A stretch of 48,204 nucleotides of DNA from Gammaproteobacteria bacterium (GTDB lineage Bacteria > Pseudomonadota > Gammaproteobacteria > Xanthomonadales > SZUA-5). The position numbers and the translations under genes are program-made. Below, one piece after another: positions 9,182 to 17,727 of this stretch (position 1 is the first letter of the stretch; each line of letters starts with the position of its first letter). The stretch covers positions 1 to 48,204 of the forward strand of contig JAUIFV010000014.1 of assembly GCA_030430155.1 (NCBI GenBank), in the 5' to 3' direction. The notes under the pieces are model-generated. The model was not told the DNA's origin. It saw only the letters and a program-made list of their open reading frames with translations, and ran no database searches.

Positions 9182-10395
9182 TCAGCTTTGTGCTGCTTCC
9201 CCTTCGCCCTGCTCGCCGTCAGCCTGCTCGCCTTCTCCAGGCGGTGCTGGGCCTTCATCGGCGGCGTTCACGCTTGGCTTGGTCTTGCTCGGAATGGCCA
9301 AGGCAGCCGGCACTTCCTCACCCGGAGGCGGCTCCAGCATGAAATAGACGTTGGTGACGTACTCGGTGTTCGGGTCCTCATCGGCGGCATCACCTTCGGA
9401 CTCGCTCTGATCCATTGAGGCATCCAGCGGCTCGTCAAGATCCTCACCGTTGCCGTTGGGAATGGGCAACTCACCCATCAGCTCCTCGAACGGGCGAGAT
9501 ACCTCGCGCATGCCGCGCACGCTCAGATAGGCCTGCAGCTTCTCGCCAGTGACCTTGCTCAAGTTGCGCCGACCCCAATGAGCCGCGGTCACAAAAGTGC
9601 CGGCAAAGGTCTCGCTGACTTCGATCTCCTTGGGCGGATTGAGGTCTTCGGTGCTCTCCACCGGCAGGTAGACGTCGAAACTGGCGCTGTAGCGATCACG
9701 GCTGAGCATATTGACGATCGGCCGGCCGGTGACGTTGGCTTTGGCCCGGACCGCATACTCATTGAGCTTGGCCACCGACTCGTCGATTGCCTTGGGCACA
9801 TCCAGCACCTCTTCGGCGCTGTAGACGGTGATCGAGCCGGTAGTGCGCAGCGCCGGCCGGGCGGCGTGCTTTCCAGCAATGCCTTCAGCCGCATCAGGCC
9901 CATCTGAAACTCATCGCCAATGGCCGCATCCAGATAGATGCCGCGATAACGCATGATCGGATTGACGCCCAGATCAATGTCATAGGACCAGGTCGTCTGC
10001 ACGCCCAAATCATTGGGCTTGAAGCGATAGGACACCGTCGCCGGCGCGAAGCGCTCCCAGTTGTGCGCGATCTTGACCAGCTTGTAGGGGTCCGATTCGA
10101 TGATTCGCTGATTGCCGGAAGACACCTCGGGATTGGCCGAGGCCCACTCATAGGTCGCGCCGAAGCCCTGCTCGGCACCGCTCAATGACGAGCGCATCTC
10201 CGGCGATAAGCGGTGCCAGGGCGACCACTGATCGAAGCGCTTGAAGCTATTGACCATGTCAAAGACATGGCTTGCCGGGCGCTCAATGACAATCGTCCGC
10301 TCGACGTGGCCGGTCTGAGGCAGAAAATACGCCAGACCGAAGAAAAACAGCGCCACGAGTAGAAGCGCGATCAACAGTTCAACAATGGAGCGCAT
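9182..10395 (-). pseudogene. SRPBCC protein fused to a GyrI-like domain, split by a frameshift
   Basis: From ATG 10395 the protein has a membrane helix (residues about 5-25) and an SRPBCC (polyketide-cyclase/START-like) domain beginning GHVERTIVIERPASHVFD. At about residue 178 the reading runs into a non-homologous tail. The adjacent frame then carries a sensible continuation (TTGSITVYSAEEVLD) through a GyrI-like effector-binding region and an acidic Pro/Glu-rich tail to the TGA at 9182. Joining them needs a -1 shift near 9859-9861, in a CCC run on the coding strand, as if one C had been lost. Intact, it would be about 404 residues. It may be a real mutation, a sequencing or assembly error, or less likely programmed slippage. 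Function of the family is not established. Confidence 0.72.
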
Positions 10396-10520
10396 CTGGC
10401 CAGACTCCCCTTCAATGCGTACCGTGGATAGATGTAGCGGTCAATGGTAATGGCACAGCAGGCACCATGTCATGCGAACCCACTGGCCTGTTTGCAGCAA
10501 TGTGACAATGCCCCTGCAGG

Positions 10521-10913
10521 CTAGTCCTCGTCTTTGAGCAACTGCGCATAGGCATCGGCGTCGAGCATCGCGGCGATCTCGTCCGGATTGCTCGGCGCCA
10601 GAGTGAAGATCCAGCCCTCACCGAAGGCATCTTCGTTGATGATTTCCGGGCGATCGCTGAGCGCGTCATTCACTGCCAGCACGCGGCCGCCAATCGGTGC
10701 GTAGATGTCGCTGGCCGCTTTGACCGACTCCACCACCGCGCAGGCGCTGCCGCTGTCGAACTCGGCGCCGACCTCCGGCAACTCCACATAAACCAGATCG
10801 CCAAGCTGCGACTGGGCGTGAGCGGAGATACCAACCCTCACGCTGCCGTCGTCTTCGACGCGCGCCCATTCGTGTGATTTGAGGAAACGTAGATCGCCGG
10901 GTATTTCTGACAT
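10521..10913 (-). CDS. gcvH: Glycine cleavage system H protein
   Basis: Lipoyl carrier of the glycine cleavage complex, passing the aminomethyl group between P, T and L proteins in the cytoplasm. The 130-residue product matches the family length. The lipoylated Lys is residue 65 in VESVKAASDIYAP, and KSHEWARVEDD sits at the N-terminus as usual. ATG 10913 is the correct start; the open frame continues upstream into the inserted element but that extension is not H-protein sequence. It lies downstream of gcvT in the same direction, but a 297-bp inverted-repeat element separates them. gcvP is not in the window. Confidence 0.95.
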   Translation of the reverse strand: MSEIPGDLRFLKSHEWARVEDDGSVRVGISAHAQSQLGDLVYVELPEVGAEFDSGSACAVVESVKAASDIYAPIGGRVLAVNDALSDRPEIINEDAFGEGWIFTLAPSNPDEIAAMLDADAYAQLLKDED

Positions 10914-10993
10914 GCGTGCACTACTGCAGTTGCGGACAGACAAGGGGCGCGAGTTTACATCACCTGCGCAATTTGCGCCCATCGCTTCGCTAG

Positions 10994-11290
10994 GGACTCC
11001 CTGACCAATGCACGCGAGCCGCGTTGCGAGTCCAAATCGCCTGCCCACGTTACCAACAAGCGGGGGCGCAGTCCCGAAAGGCATAGTCACTCTATGCCCG
11101 AGGCTGCAACGCCGCAGCAGGCGCTGGGCCTCCAGAACTTACGGGACAGCACCTGAGAAGCCCGCCAGCTGCGTTGGACGTCTTGCCCTTAAGCGCCCAC
11201 TATGACCTGCGACGCCCGCCTTACTGGCGAACCCAACCTTGCTAAGACATGGAGGTGCCGTCGCGGCCACGTGCATTGTTCAGGGCGTCC
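10994..11290. mobile_element. MITE-like element with 21-bp terminal inverted repeats
   Basis: The ends 10994-11014 and 11270-11290 are inverted repeats matching at 19 of 21 positions (GGAC-CCCTGA-CAATGCACG core). The element is flanked by CTAG on the left and TTAG on the right, which fits a YTAR-type 4-bp target duplication as made by some IS5-family transposases, with one base changed. It is 297 bp long and encodes no transposase, so it would be a non-autonomous derivative mobilised in trans. It lies between gcvT and gcvH, and its interior contains several short hairpin-forming stretches (e.g. GCATAG/CTATGC at 11081-11096). The family link to IS5 is inference. Confidence 0.65.
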
Positions 11291-11321
11291 TTAGGCAGGA
11301 TTGGACTTGCTGCGCAGCGGC

Positions 11322-12413
11322 TCAGGGATCGATACCGGGCGCCGCTTTGCCGGCCTTGACGAACGGAGCCTTGACCAGTCGCAACGGCAGCCAGCGCCCG
11401 CGCATGTCCACTTCCAGCGACTCTCCGTGCTCGGCCGGTAGCAGTGCGAAGGCGATGGACTTGCCCAGCGTCGGGGAGAAGCTGCCGCTGGTGATCACGC
11501 CCTCACCCGCGGCACTACGCACCGTTTGGCCATGGCGCAACACGCCGCGTTGATCGAGTACCAGCGCGACCAGTCTCCGCGCTACGCCCTGGCTACGCTG
11601 CTGTTCCAGCGCGCCGCGACCGATGAAGTCGCGCTCGGGCGGATCGAAAGCCACGGTCCAGGCCAGGGCACACTCCAAGGGCGAGACGCTCTCGTCCATG
11701 TCCTGACCGTACAGATTCATGCCCGCTTCCAGGCGCAGCGTGTCGCGCGCGCCCAGGCCGGCCGGTTTGGCGCCGGCGCCGAGCAATCGATCCCACCAAT
11801 GCTCCACCTGGGCCGACGGCAGCACGATCTCAAAACCGTCTTCGCCGGTGTAGCCGGTGCGGGCAACGAACAACTCGCCGACCTGGGCCGCGCTGAAGCG
11901 GGTCAGCGCCTCGACGCTGGCGCGGTCTTCGTCGTCGAGCAAACCGAGCAGCAACGCTCGCGCCTCCGGCCCCTGCAGCGCGACCATGGACAGATCATCG
12001 CGCTCGGAGATCTGCAGTCCGCTGCCTTCGGCCTGCTCGGCGATCCAGGCCAGATCCTTGTCGCGAGTGCCGGCATTGACCACGATGCGGTAGTGGCTGG
12101 GATCGATGTAATAGACGATCAGATCGTCGATCACCCCACCGCTGTGATTGAGCATGCAGGTATACAGCGCCTTCCCGGACTGTTTCAGCTTGGCCACGTC
12201 ATTGGCCACCAGTCGGCGCATGAAGTCGGCACAGCCCTCGCCCTGCAGATCGACCACGCACATGTGGGAGACATCGAACAATCCCGCGTGCTGGCGCACC
12301 CAATGATGCTCATCGACCTGCGAACCATAGTGCAGCGGCATGTCCCAGCCGCCGAAGTCCACCATCCGCGCGCCCGCCGCGCGGTGCGCAGCATTCAATG
12401 CGGTTTGCCTCAT
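11322..12413 (-). CDS. gcvT: Glycine cleavage system T protein (aminomethyltransferase)
   Basis: Transfers the methylene of the H-protein-bound aminomethyl group to tetrahydrofolate and releases ammonia. The product has 363 residues, against 364 in E. coli. Recognisable segments are MVDFGGWDMPLHYGS near the N-terminus, HAGLFDVSHM, GGVIDDLIVY, VALQGPEA, ARTGYTGEDGFEI and ARDTLRLEAGMNLYGQDMD. Start ATG 12413 is preceded by an AGGAG 9 bases upstream. I looked for a glycine riboswitch in the leader up to about 12570 and saw none of its conserved motifs. gcvH follows downstream across the inserted element. Confidence 0.95.
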   Translation of the reverse strand: MRQTALNAAHRAAGARMVDFGGWDMPLHYGSQVDEHHWVRQHAGLFDVSHMCVVDLQGEGCADFMRRLVANDVAKLKQSGKALYTCMLNHSGGVIDDLIVYYIDPSHYRIVVNAGTRDKDLAWIAEQAEGSGLQISERDDLSMVALQGPEARALLLGLLDDEDRASVEALTRFSAAQVGELFVARTGYTGEDGFEIVLPSAQVEHWWDRLLGAGAKPAGLGARDTLRLEAGMNLYGQDMDESVSPLECALAWTVAFDPPERDFIGRGALEQQRSQGVARRLVALVLDQRGVLRHGQTVRSAAGEGVITSGSFSPTLGKSIAFALLPAEHGESLEVDMRGRWLPLRLVKAPFVKAGKAAPGIDP

Positions 12414-12573
12414 GAGCCTGGCTCCTGTCCTCCCAGTGGGCGCGAACTATAGCGCGTACATCGACGCATTGCGTTGTAGATGGATCGATCCCATGTGCAA
12501 TGCAGCACAAGCATGGCGCACAGCTTTCTGGCTCAATGGCGGCTTCATTGTTGCGATTGATGGAGACCGGCAG

Positions 12574-13125
12574 ATGATCAGATTCCGAGCCACGGTACCG
12601 CTCTGGCTGCTACTGTTCGCGACCACGGTTGCACAACCTCAGACCATTAGCGATGGCCACCGCTCGGTGACCTTCAGCGAGGAGGTCCCGCGCGACCGCA
12701 CCGGCTATGACAGTCCATGGCAGTTCTCGCACGCGATACGCGCCGGCGACTATGTCTATCTCTCCGGCATGGTCCTGGGCGTGCCGCCGCACTACGACAA
12801 ACCGATGGGCGCCGAAGCCTTCAAGGCGCGTGCCGAGGATTTGTTTCGCTACATGCAGCGCTACGCGCGTTCGGCCGGGGCGGAGCTGTCGGGAATCGTC
12901 AAGATCAACACCTTCCATGTCGAGAATCCTGAACTGACCCCGCTGGACAAGACCGAACAGGCGCGGCTGATTGCCGAGGTCAAGAAGGCCTATGTCCCCG
13001 AGCCGCATCCGGCCTGGACCGCGGTGGGTACCACCGGATTGTTTCCGGCCAACGGGCTGGTCGAGATCGAGGTGGTGATCTACGCACCGCAGCAAGCCGC
13101 GCAGCCGGACGACGATCAGGAGTAG
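12574..13125 (+). CDS. RidA/YjgF-family protein with signal peptide
   Basis: A 183-residue member of the RidA/YER057c/UK114 family. Residues 1-23 form a signal peptide (hydrophobic core PLWLLLFATTVA), so unlike cytosolic RidA it should be exported to the periplasm. The RidA fold follows (GDYVYLSGMV, IVKINTFHVENPE, HPAWTAVGTTGLFPAN, VEIEVVIYA). The Arg that binds substrate carboxylates in imine-deaminating RidA is not evident in the C-terminal region, where TAVGTTGL replaces the usual sequence, so deaminase activity is doubtful. ATG 12574 has GGAGA 8 bases upstream. The 3' end overlaps the end of thiD by 10 bases (convergent). Confidence 0.8.
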   Translation: MIRFRATVPLWLLLFATTVAQPQTISDGHRSVTFSEEVPRDRTGYDSPWQFSHAIRAGDYVYLSGMVLGVPPHYDKPMGAEAFKARAEDLFRYMQRYARSAGAELSGIVKINTFHVENPELTPLDKTEQARLIAEVKKAYVPEPHPAWTAVGTTGLFPANGLVEIEVVIYAPQQAAQPDDDQE

Positions 13126-13919
13126 CCGGGTAGCAGGTGATTGAGCGGGCCATGGCCGCCGCCCAGTCCCGGATTGTTGGCAATCGCCTCGGCCACAAAG
13201 CGCTTGGCCAGCACGAAGGCCTTGGGTACGGCCTCGCCCCTGGCCAGGACGGCGGTCATCGCCGCGGCGAAGGTGCAGCCGGTACCGTGGGTGTGCCTGG
13301 TGTGGATACGCGGGCTGGTTTCGCGGTGAAAGGACTCACCGTCGTAGAGCAGATCGGTGACTTCATCGCCATCGGCATGGCCGCCCTTGAGGACCACCCA
13401 GCGTGGACCCATGGCGTGGATGCGCCGTGCCGCCTCGGCGCGGTCGGCCTCGCTGCGGACGGTTGCGCCCAGCAGCGCCTCGGCTTCGGGCAGATTCGGC
13501 GTCACCACCAGCGCCAGCGGCAGCAGGTCCCGACGCAGCGTGTGCACCGCCGCCTCATCCAGCAGCTTTGCGCCGCTCTTGGCGATCATCACCGGATCCA
13601 CCACCAATCGCGTCAGTTTGGCCTCGGTGATCAGCGCGCTGACCGCCGCTACGGTGGCCGCGTCGCCGAGCATGCCGGTCTTCAGCGCGTCGACGCCGAT
13701 ATCATCGACTACCGCAGCGAACTGCGCACGGATGAAGTCGACGCTGACCGGCGCAATGGCGCTGACGCCAAGGGTGTTCTGCGCGGTCAAGGCGGTGATC
13801 ACGCTCATCCCGTAGCAGCCGAAGGCGCCGAAGGTTTTGATATCAGCCTGGATGCCGGCACCGCCGCCGCTGTCGGAGCCGGCGATGCTCAGCGCGCGGG
13901 GGATCTGGATCTGCCGCAT
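13116..13919 (-). CDS. thiD: Hydroxymethylpyrimidine/phosphomethylpyrimidine kinase
   Basis: Phosphorylates HMP and HMP-P for thiamine pyrophosphate synthesis in the cytoplasm. It has the ribokinase-like signature ALSIAGSDSGGGAGIQADIK at the N-terminus, then LKTGMLGD, VVDPVMIAKSG, VVTPNLPEAE, VLKGGH and the anion-hole/catalytic segment HTHGTGCTFAAA. From ATG 13919 it has 267 residues, the family length; a GTG two codons upstream is possible. It is 9 bases downstream of the DUF1820 gene, probably in one operon with it and the rhomboid gene, and overlaps the RidA-like gene tail to tail. Confidence 0.93.
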   Translation of the reverse strand: MRQIQIPRALSIAGSDSGGGAGIQADIKTFGAFGCYGMSVITALTAQNTLGVSAIAPVSVDFIRAQFAAVVDDIGVDALKTGMLGDAATVAAVSALITEAKLTRLVVDPVMIAKSGAKLLDEAAVHTLRRDLLPLALVVTPNLPEAEALLGATVRSEADRAEAARRIHAMGPRWVVLKGGHADGDEVTDLLYDGESFHRETSPRIHTRHTHGTGCTFAAAMTAVLARGEAVPKAFVLAKRFVAEAIANNPGLGGGHGPLNHLLPGYS

Positions 13920-13928
13920 TGCCACGGT

Positions 13929-14252
13929 CTATCGCGGCGCCGGCCCGACCTGGAAGGGCACCACCTTTTCGCCGGCCACGCCGTCACGGATCTTTGCCGC
14001 GCCGCGCTCTTTGACCTCCTCGACGCGGATTACCGCGTGCATGGGCAGGTGCAGGGCCTCGGAGTTGCCGAACTCTTCCTTCAGCCGCTCTTCGCTGGGA
14101 TCCAGCACCACGCTGTTGGTCGCAAAGGAGAGCTCGCTAACGCGGACGAAGCCGTACAGATCGCTGGCCGCAACCGCATTGGCATACAGTTCGTAGACCT
14201 TGGCGCCGTTGCTGAACACCACTTTGTAGAGAGGCTTTTTCTTCGTCGTCAT
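13929..14252 (-). CDS. DUF1820 family protein
   Basis: A 107-residue protein recognised as DUF1820 from YKVVFSNGAKVYELYANAV, SDLYGFVRVSEL, VLDPSEERLKEEF and MHAVIRVEEVKERG. The family is common in gammaproteobacteria and has no established function. ATG 14252 gives MTTKKKPLYKV, matching the usual short N-terminus; an ATG at 14270 would add six residues and abut the rhomboid stop. It sits between the rhomboid gene and thiD with very short spacing, so it is probably co-transcribed with both. Confidence 0.85.
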   Translation of the reverse strand: MTTKKKPLYKVVFSNGAKVYELYANAVAASDLYGFVRVSELSFATNSVVLDPSEERLKEEFGNSEALHLPMHAVIRVEEVKERGAAKIRDGVAGEKVVPFQVGPAPR

Positions 14253-14270
14253 GCGTTCAGTTTGGCACAT

Positions 14271-14942
14271 TCAGCGCAGCGGCAGACTGTTGGGACGACG
14301 TCGATGCACCCAAGGCCGAAGCAGCCAAGCCAGGGTCATGCCGCTGGCGAAGCCGAAGATGTGTGCCGACCAGGCCACGCCTGCGCCCTGTTCGCCGACG
14401 GTCAGCAGGATCTGCAGCAGCAGCCACACGCCGAGCAGATAGAGCGCGGGAACGCGGACAAACTGCACGTAAAGACCCAGGGGCAGCATGATGCCCAGAT
14501 TGGCGCGAGGAAACAGAAACAGGTAGGCACCGATCAATGCCGACACCGCGCCGCTGGCACCGACGATAGGCGCCCGCGGGTCGCCGGCGATCCAGGCCGC
14601 GCCCAGATTAGCCAGCGCTCCGGAGAGCAGCCACATCAGGCTCCAGCGCCAGCCGCGCAGGATACGCTCGGTGGCTACGCCGAAAATGGCCAGAAAGAGC
14701 ATGTTGCCGAGTAGGTGAGTCCAGTCTGCGTGCAGGTAGAGCGCGCTGATCAGGTTCAGCCAACTCGCCGGTTCATTCAGGCTGAGGCGCTCGGGCAGCG
14801 TGGCAAATGCGGTCAGGATCCGATTGCGTACCGGCGCGTCGGCCAACTGCAGCCAAACCGCCAGACCCATGCAGATCAACAGTGCCAGCGGCGTGGCCCA
14901 GAGCCAGGTGCGTCGGGGTCGTTCCTCGAGTTGGACGAACAT
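14271..14942 (-). CDS. Rhomboid family intramembrane serine protease
   Basis: A 223-residue polytopic membrane protein with the rhomboid catalytic dyad: Ser in VGASGAVSALIGAY near residue 129 and His in AWSAHIFGFASG near 194. HADWTHLLGNM, the conserved segment of the second membrane helix, is present near residue 72. About six hydrophobic helices are visible. Rhomboids cleave substrates within the inner membrane; the substrate is unknown. It is the first of three tightly spaced minus-strand genes (rhomboid, DUF1820, thiD) and is separated by 28 bases from gspB upstream. Confidence 0.9.
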   Translation of the reverse strand: MFVQLEERPRRTWLWATPLALLICMGLAVWLQLADAPVRNRILTAFATLPERLSLNEPASWLNLISALYLHADWTHLLGNMLFLAIFGVATERILRGWRWSLMWLLSGALANLGAAWIAGDPRAPIVGASGAVSALIGAYLFLFPRANLGIMLPLGLYVQFVRVPALYLLGVWLLLQILLTVGEQGAGVAWSAHIFGFASGMTLAWLLRPWVHRRRPNSLPLR

Positions 14943-14970
14943 CGGCCGGACGGGACCCTGTTTCGACCTG

Positions 14971-15960
14971 TTACATGCCCTGCCGCGGCAGCAAGAACTG
15001 GGTGCCGCGGAAGGTCAGCACCGCACCGGTACGGCTGATGGAGACCAGCTGTACTTCCGATTCGGCGGCGGTCGATCCCTCCTGCAGGCGCTTGCCATTG
15101 AGCACGATGAAGCGGGCCGCGCGGTCGGCGCTGTACACGTGCATGCTCATGTCCAGCTCCGGCAGCTCTCGGCGTATCTCGTAGCTGAGGTCGTAGACCA
15201 ACGGCACCGCCGGCTGTACTTCGGGCAGCGGGTTTTGCGCGGCCGGCGGCGGCGCAATGGAGGCCACCTGAGCCGGCGGGGGCGGCGGCGGTGCGGCGGC
15301 CGCCACGGGCGCAGGCGCCACCGGCGGTGGCACCGCTGCAGGCGCTGCGCTGGTTACCGGCGCGGGAGTTGCGGCAGGAGTGACCGGTGCGGCTGCCGCC
15401 TTGTCCGGCACCGCTGCCAGGGCTGGTGGCGCGGCAGCCGGCGCCGCGGGTGCGGCGGCCTGCTGTGCTGGCGCGGCCGCGCTGGGCGTATGTGGACGCA
15501 TCCGCTGCGGCGGCGGCAGATCCTGTGAAGCAGCAAAGCTGCCGCCCATCAGGGCGGTTTGATTGGCGCCCAAAGCCCGCGCCTCGGGGTCGATTGCGGC
15601 ATTGACATTGGGCGGCAACGCGCTGGCGACGGGACGAGTTGCCGTGTCATTGGCTGCCGCTGCCGGAGCACTGGGCGCAGCGGCCAGCTGCGTTGGGCTG
15701 TCCGCAATCACGTCGCCCTCCTGCAACGGCGGCAGCAACGCAGCCAGACTGGTATCGACGCTGCTTTCGGCGAATTCCGGCGCCACGCCGCGGTAGATGA
15801 ACCAGCCCGCCGCCGGCGCGCCCAGGACCAGCAGCGCCAAACCCGGCGCGAGGCGCTGTCGGCGCCGCGTAGGCCGCAGCATCGGCGAGTCCAATCGCGG
15901 TGGCATGCCGCGATGACGCTCAGCCTCGGATTTGCGCAACGCTTCCAGTATCAGCGACAT
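14971..15960 (-). CDS. gspB: GspB-like type II secretion accessory protein
   Basis: A 329-residue inner-membrane protein. It starts MSLILEALRKSEAERHRG, the cytoplasmic segment typical of GspB/ExeB, followed by one membrane helix near residues 37-57. Residues about 85-235 are an Ala/Pro-rich periplasmic linker, and the C-terminal ~90 residues (SYEIRRELPELDMSMHVYS through QLVSISRTGAVLTFRGTQFLL) form the conserved GspB domain. GspA-GspB complexes help insert the secretin GspD across the cell wall. An AAGGAAG lies 5 bases before ATG 15960, and gspA is immediately upstream. No other gsp genes are in the window, as is common for stand-alone gspAB pairs. Confidence 0.9.
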   Translation of the reverse strand: MSLILEALRKSEAERHRGMPPRLDSPMLRPTRRRQRLAPGLALLVLGAPAAGWFIYRGVAPEFAESSVDTSLAALLPPLQEGDVIADSPTQLAAAPSAPAAAANDTATRPVASALPPNVNAAIDPEARALGANQTALMGGSFAASQDLPPPQRMRPHTPSAAAPAQQAAAPAAPAAAPPALAAVPDKAAAAPVTPAATPAPVTSAAPAAVPPPVAPAPVAAAAPPPPPPAQVASIAPPPAAQNPLPEVQPAVPLVYDLSYEIRRELPELDMSMHVYSADRAARFIVLNGKRLQEGSTAAESEVQLVSISRTGAVLTFRGTQFLLPRQGM

Positions 15961-16026
15961 TCAACTTCCTTCGTGCCGACGACGCATTCGCCGATCGGTG
16001 TACATAGCCAGCAGCAGCGCTGGTCT

Positions 16027-17697
16027 CTAGTCGGCGGACAATGCCGCTTCCTGCTTGGTTTCCTTGACCGCCGGCGCACTGGCCGCCGCGATCGGCTCGT
16101 CTACCGGCAGCAATCTCGGCCCACCCTCAGCATAGCGCGACAGGGCGAATCCGGTTTCCGGGCCAACGATACCATCGGCGAGCAGACCGTGAATCTCCTG
16201 CAGATCTCTCACTCGCCGCTCTACCGCCTGATCAAATACCTGTTCCTGATCGAGATTGGTCTCGTCGATCTCGGTTGCTGCTACCGCCTGCTCACCGAGT
16301 GCATTGTCCAATCGCTCCCGTACCCACACCACCGCCTCGCCCTGGTCAAACAGCCGCAAGGTGCTGGGAAAAGCGCCCGGCAGCCGATACAGCGCGCGAT
16401 ACTCACCAGACCAGTAGCTGCGCAGCGTCTCCCTTTCAACGACCACGGCGGCGCCCGCAAGTTCCAGCCGCGCCCGTTCACGATCGATTCCGGTCAGCAA
16501 TACCGGCAGGATCTGGCCCTCGTGGCGCAGCAGCAGCAGCACCGGACGGCCGAACTGGCGCAGCTTGCTGAACGAACCGCTGCCGCGGAAACAGACCACG
16601 TCTGCAGCCAGCCCGGTTGGACAGCCCTGCTCCAAAGCAACTTCCTCACCGAGGTCGATCTCCCAACGCACCGCCAGCGCACGCCAGGCATGGCTGGGCT
16701 CTGACTGGGCCAGCCGATTCGCGAACTCACTCTCCTCAAGTCGTTCGGGCAGCTGCACCGTCGGCGCCGGTGGAGGCGGCGGTGGCGGCGCTTCCGGGCG
16801 CTGGCTATACCAGACGGCGATCGCGGCCAGCAGCAGCACCGGCGCACCCCAGGCAACCCAACGCCGCCACGGCGCGCGAGCCTGACCGGTCAGCGCTTCG
16901 TCGGCAGCGTCATTTACCGTACGCTCGCCGATACGATCCAGCGAATGCGCATAGGCCGCCACCAGCGAGCGATCGGCGATCACGTTGATCAAGCGTGGAA
17001 TGCCGCTGGACCGCCGATGCAGGGCGCGCAAACCCAGTCGCGAGAAGGGCTGTCGTTCGCAACCGGCCACGCTCAGTCGGTGACGCACGTAGAGTTCGGT
17101 TTCCTCGGGCTCCAGCGGAGTCAGGTGGTAGCGCGCGGTGATCCGCTGGGCCAGCTGCTCCAGCTCGTCGCGACCGAGAAGCTCGCGCAACTCGGGCTGG
17201 CCGAGCAGGATGATCTGCAGCAGCTTCTGGGTTGCGGTTTCCAGATTGGTGAGCAGGCGCACCTGCTCCAGCGACTCCACCGACAGGTTCTGCGCCTCAT
17301 CAACGATCAGCACCACCCGCCAGCCGTCGCCGTAGGACTTGAGCAGATATTCGTTGAGCTGATCGGTGAGCGCCTTCTGGCTGCCGGCGCGGTCACCCAC
17401 TTCCAGCCCCAGCTCCTCGCTGATCGCTTCCAGCAGTTCCACCGGGCCCAGTTTGGGGTTGAGCACCAGGGCGACTTTGGTCTTTTCCGGCAGCTGCTCC
17501 AGCAGCAGCCGGCACAGCGTGGTCTTGCCGGTGCCAATCTCGCCGGTGAGCTGGACGAAGCCGCCACCACCGCCCTGGCCGACGCCGTAGAGCAGATGCG
17601 CCAGCGCATCACGATGGCGCTCGCTCAGATAAACGAAGCGCGGATCGGGGGTGATCGCAAATGGCGGCTCGGAAAGGCCGTAGTAGCTTAGATACAT
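16027..17697 (-). CDS. gspA: GspA/ExeA-like AAA+ ATPase with C-terminal peptidoglycan-binding domain
   Basis: A 556-residue inner-membrane protein. Residues about 1-270 are an ExeA-type AAA+ ATPase: MYLSYYGLSEPPFAITPDPR at the N-terminus, Walker A GEIGTGKTTL near 51, Walker B VVLIVDEAQNL near 130, and a sensor region GIPRLINVIADRSL. A membrane helix (VAWGAPVLLLAAIAVWYS, about 280-300) follows, then a poly-Pro linker, a C39-peptidase-like region (CPTGLAADVVCFRGSGSFSKL) and a peptidoglycan-binding_1 type domain (VRDLQEIHGLLADGIVGPET). It works with GspB in secretin assembly. gspB begins 66 bases downstream. The complete domain order matches Xanthomonadales and Aeromonas ExeA types. Confidence 0.9.
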   Translation of the reverse strand: MYLSYYGLSEPPFAITPDPRFVYLSERHRDALAHLLYGVGQGGGGGFVQLTGEIGTGKTTLCRLLLEQLPEKTKVALVLNPKLGPVELLEAISEELGLEVGDRAGSQKALTDQLNEYLLKSYGDGWRVVLIVDEAQNLSVESLEQVRLLTNLETATQKLLQIILLGQPELRELLGRDELEQLAQRITARYHLTPLEPEETELYVRHRLSVAGCERQPFSRLGLRALHRRSSGIPRLINVIADRSLVAAYAHSLDRIGERTVNDAADEALTGQARAPWRRWVAWGAPVLLLAAIAVWYSQRPEAPPPPPPPAPTVQLPERLEESEFANRLAQSEPSHAWRALAVRWEIDLGEEVALEQGCPTGLAADVVCFRGSGSFSKLRQFGRPVLLLLRHEGQILPVLLTGIDRERARLELAGAAVVVERETLRSYWSGEYRALYRLPGAFPSTLRLFDQGEAVVWVRERLDNALGEQAVAATEIDETNLDQEQVFDQAVERRVRDLQEIHGLLADGIVGPETGFALSRYAEGGPRLLPVDEPIAAASAPAVKETKQEAALSAD

Positions 17698-17727
17698 GGG
17701 CTCGCCTTGGCGGCGTACACGCTCAGC

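Noticed and set aside
10914-11090. N-terminal extension of GcvH
   Set aside because: The upstream 59 codons lie largely in the inserted element and do not match H proteins; ATG 10913 gives the full family length.
10994-11290. A 6S or other non-coding RNA gene between gcvT and gcvH
   Set aside because: Terminal inverted repeats with YTAR-like flanks fit a transposon better, and no conserved 6S core was seen; a structured RNA is not fully excluded.
12414-12573. Glycine riboswitch upstream of gcvT
   Set aside because: None of the conserved aptamer sequence blocks could be found on the minus strand in this leader.
13137-14714. Long open frame on the plus strand opposite thiD, DUF1820 and rhomboid
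   Set aside because: Composition-driven antisense frame; all three genes beneath it carry clear family motifs on the minus strand.
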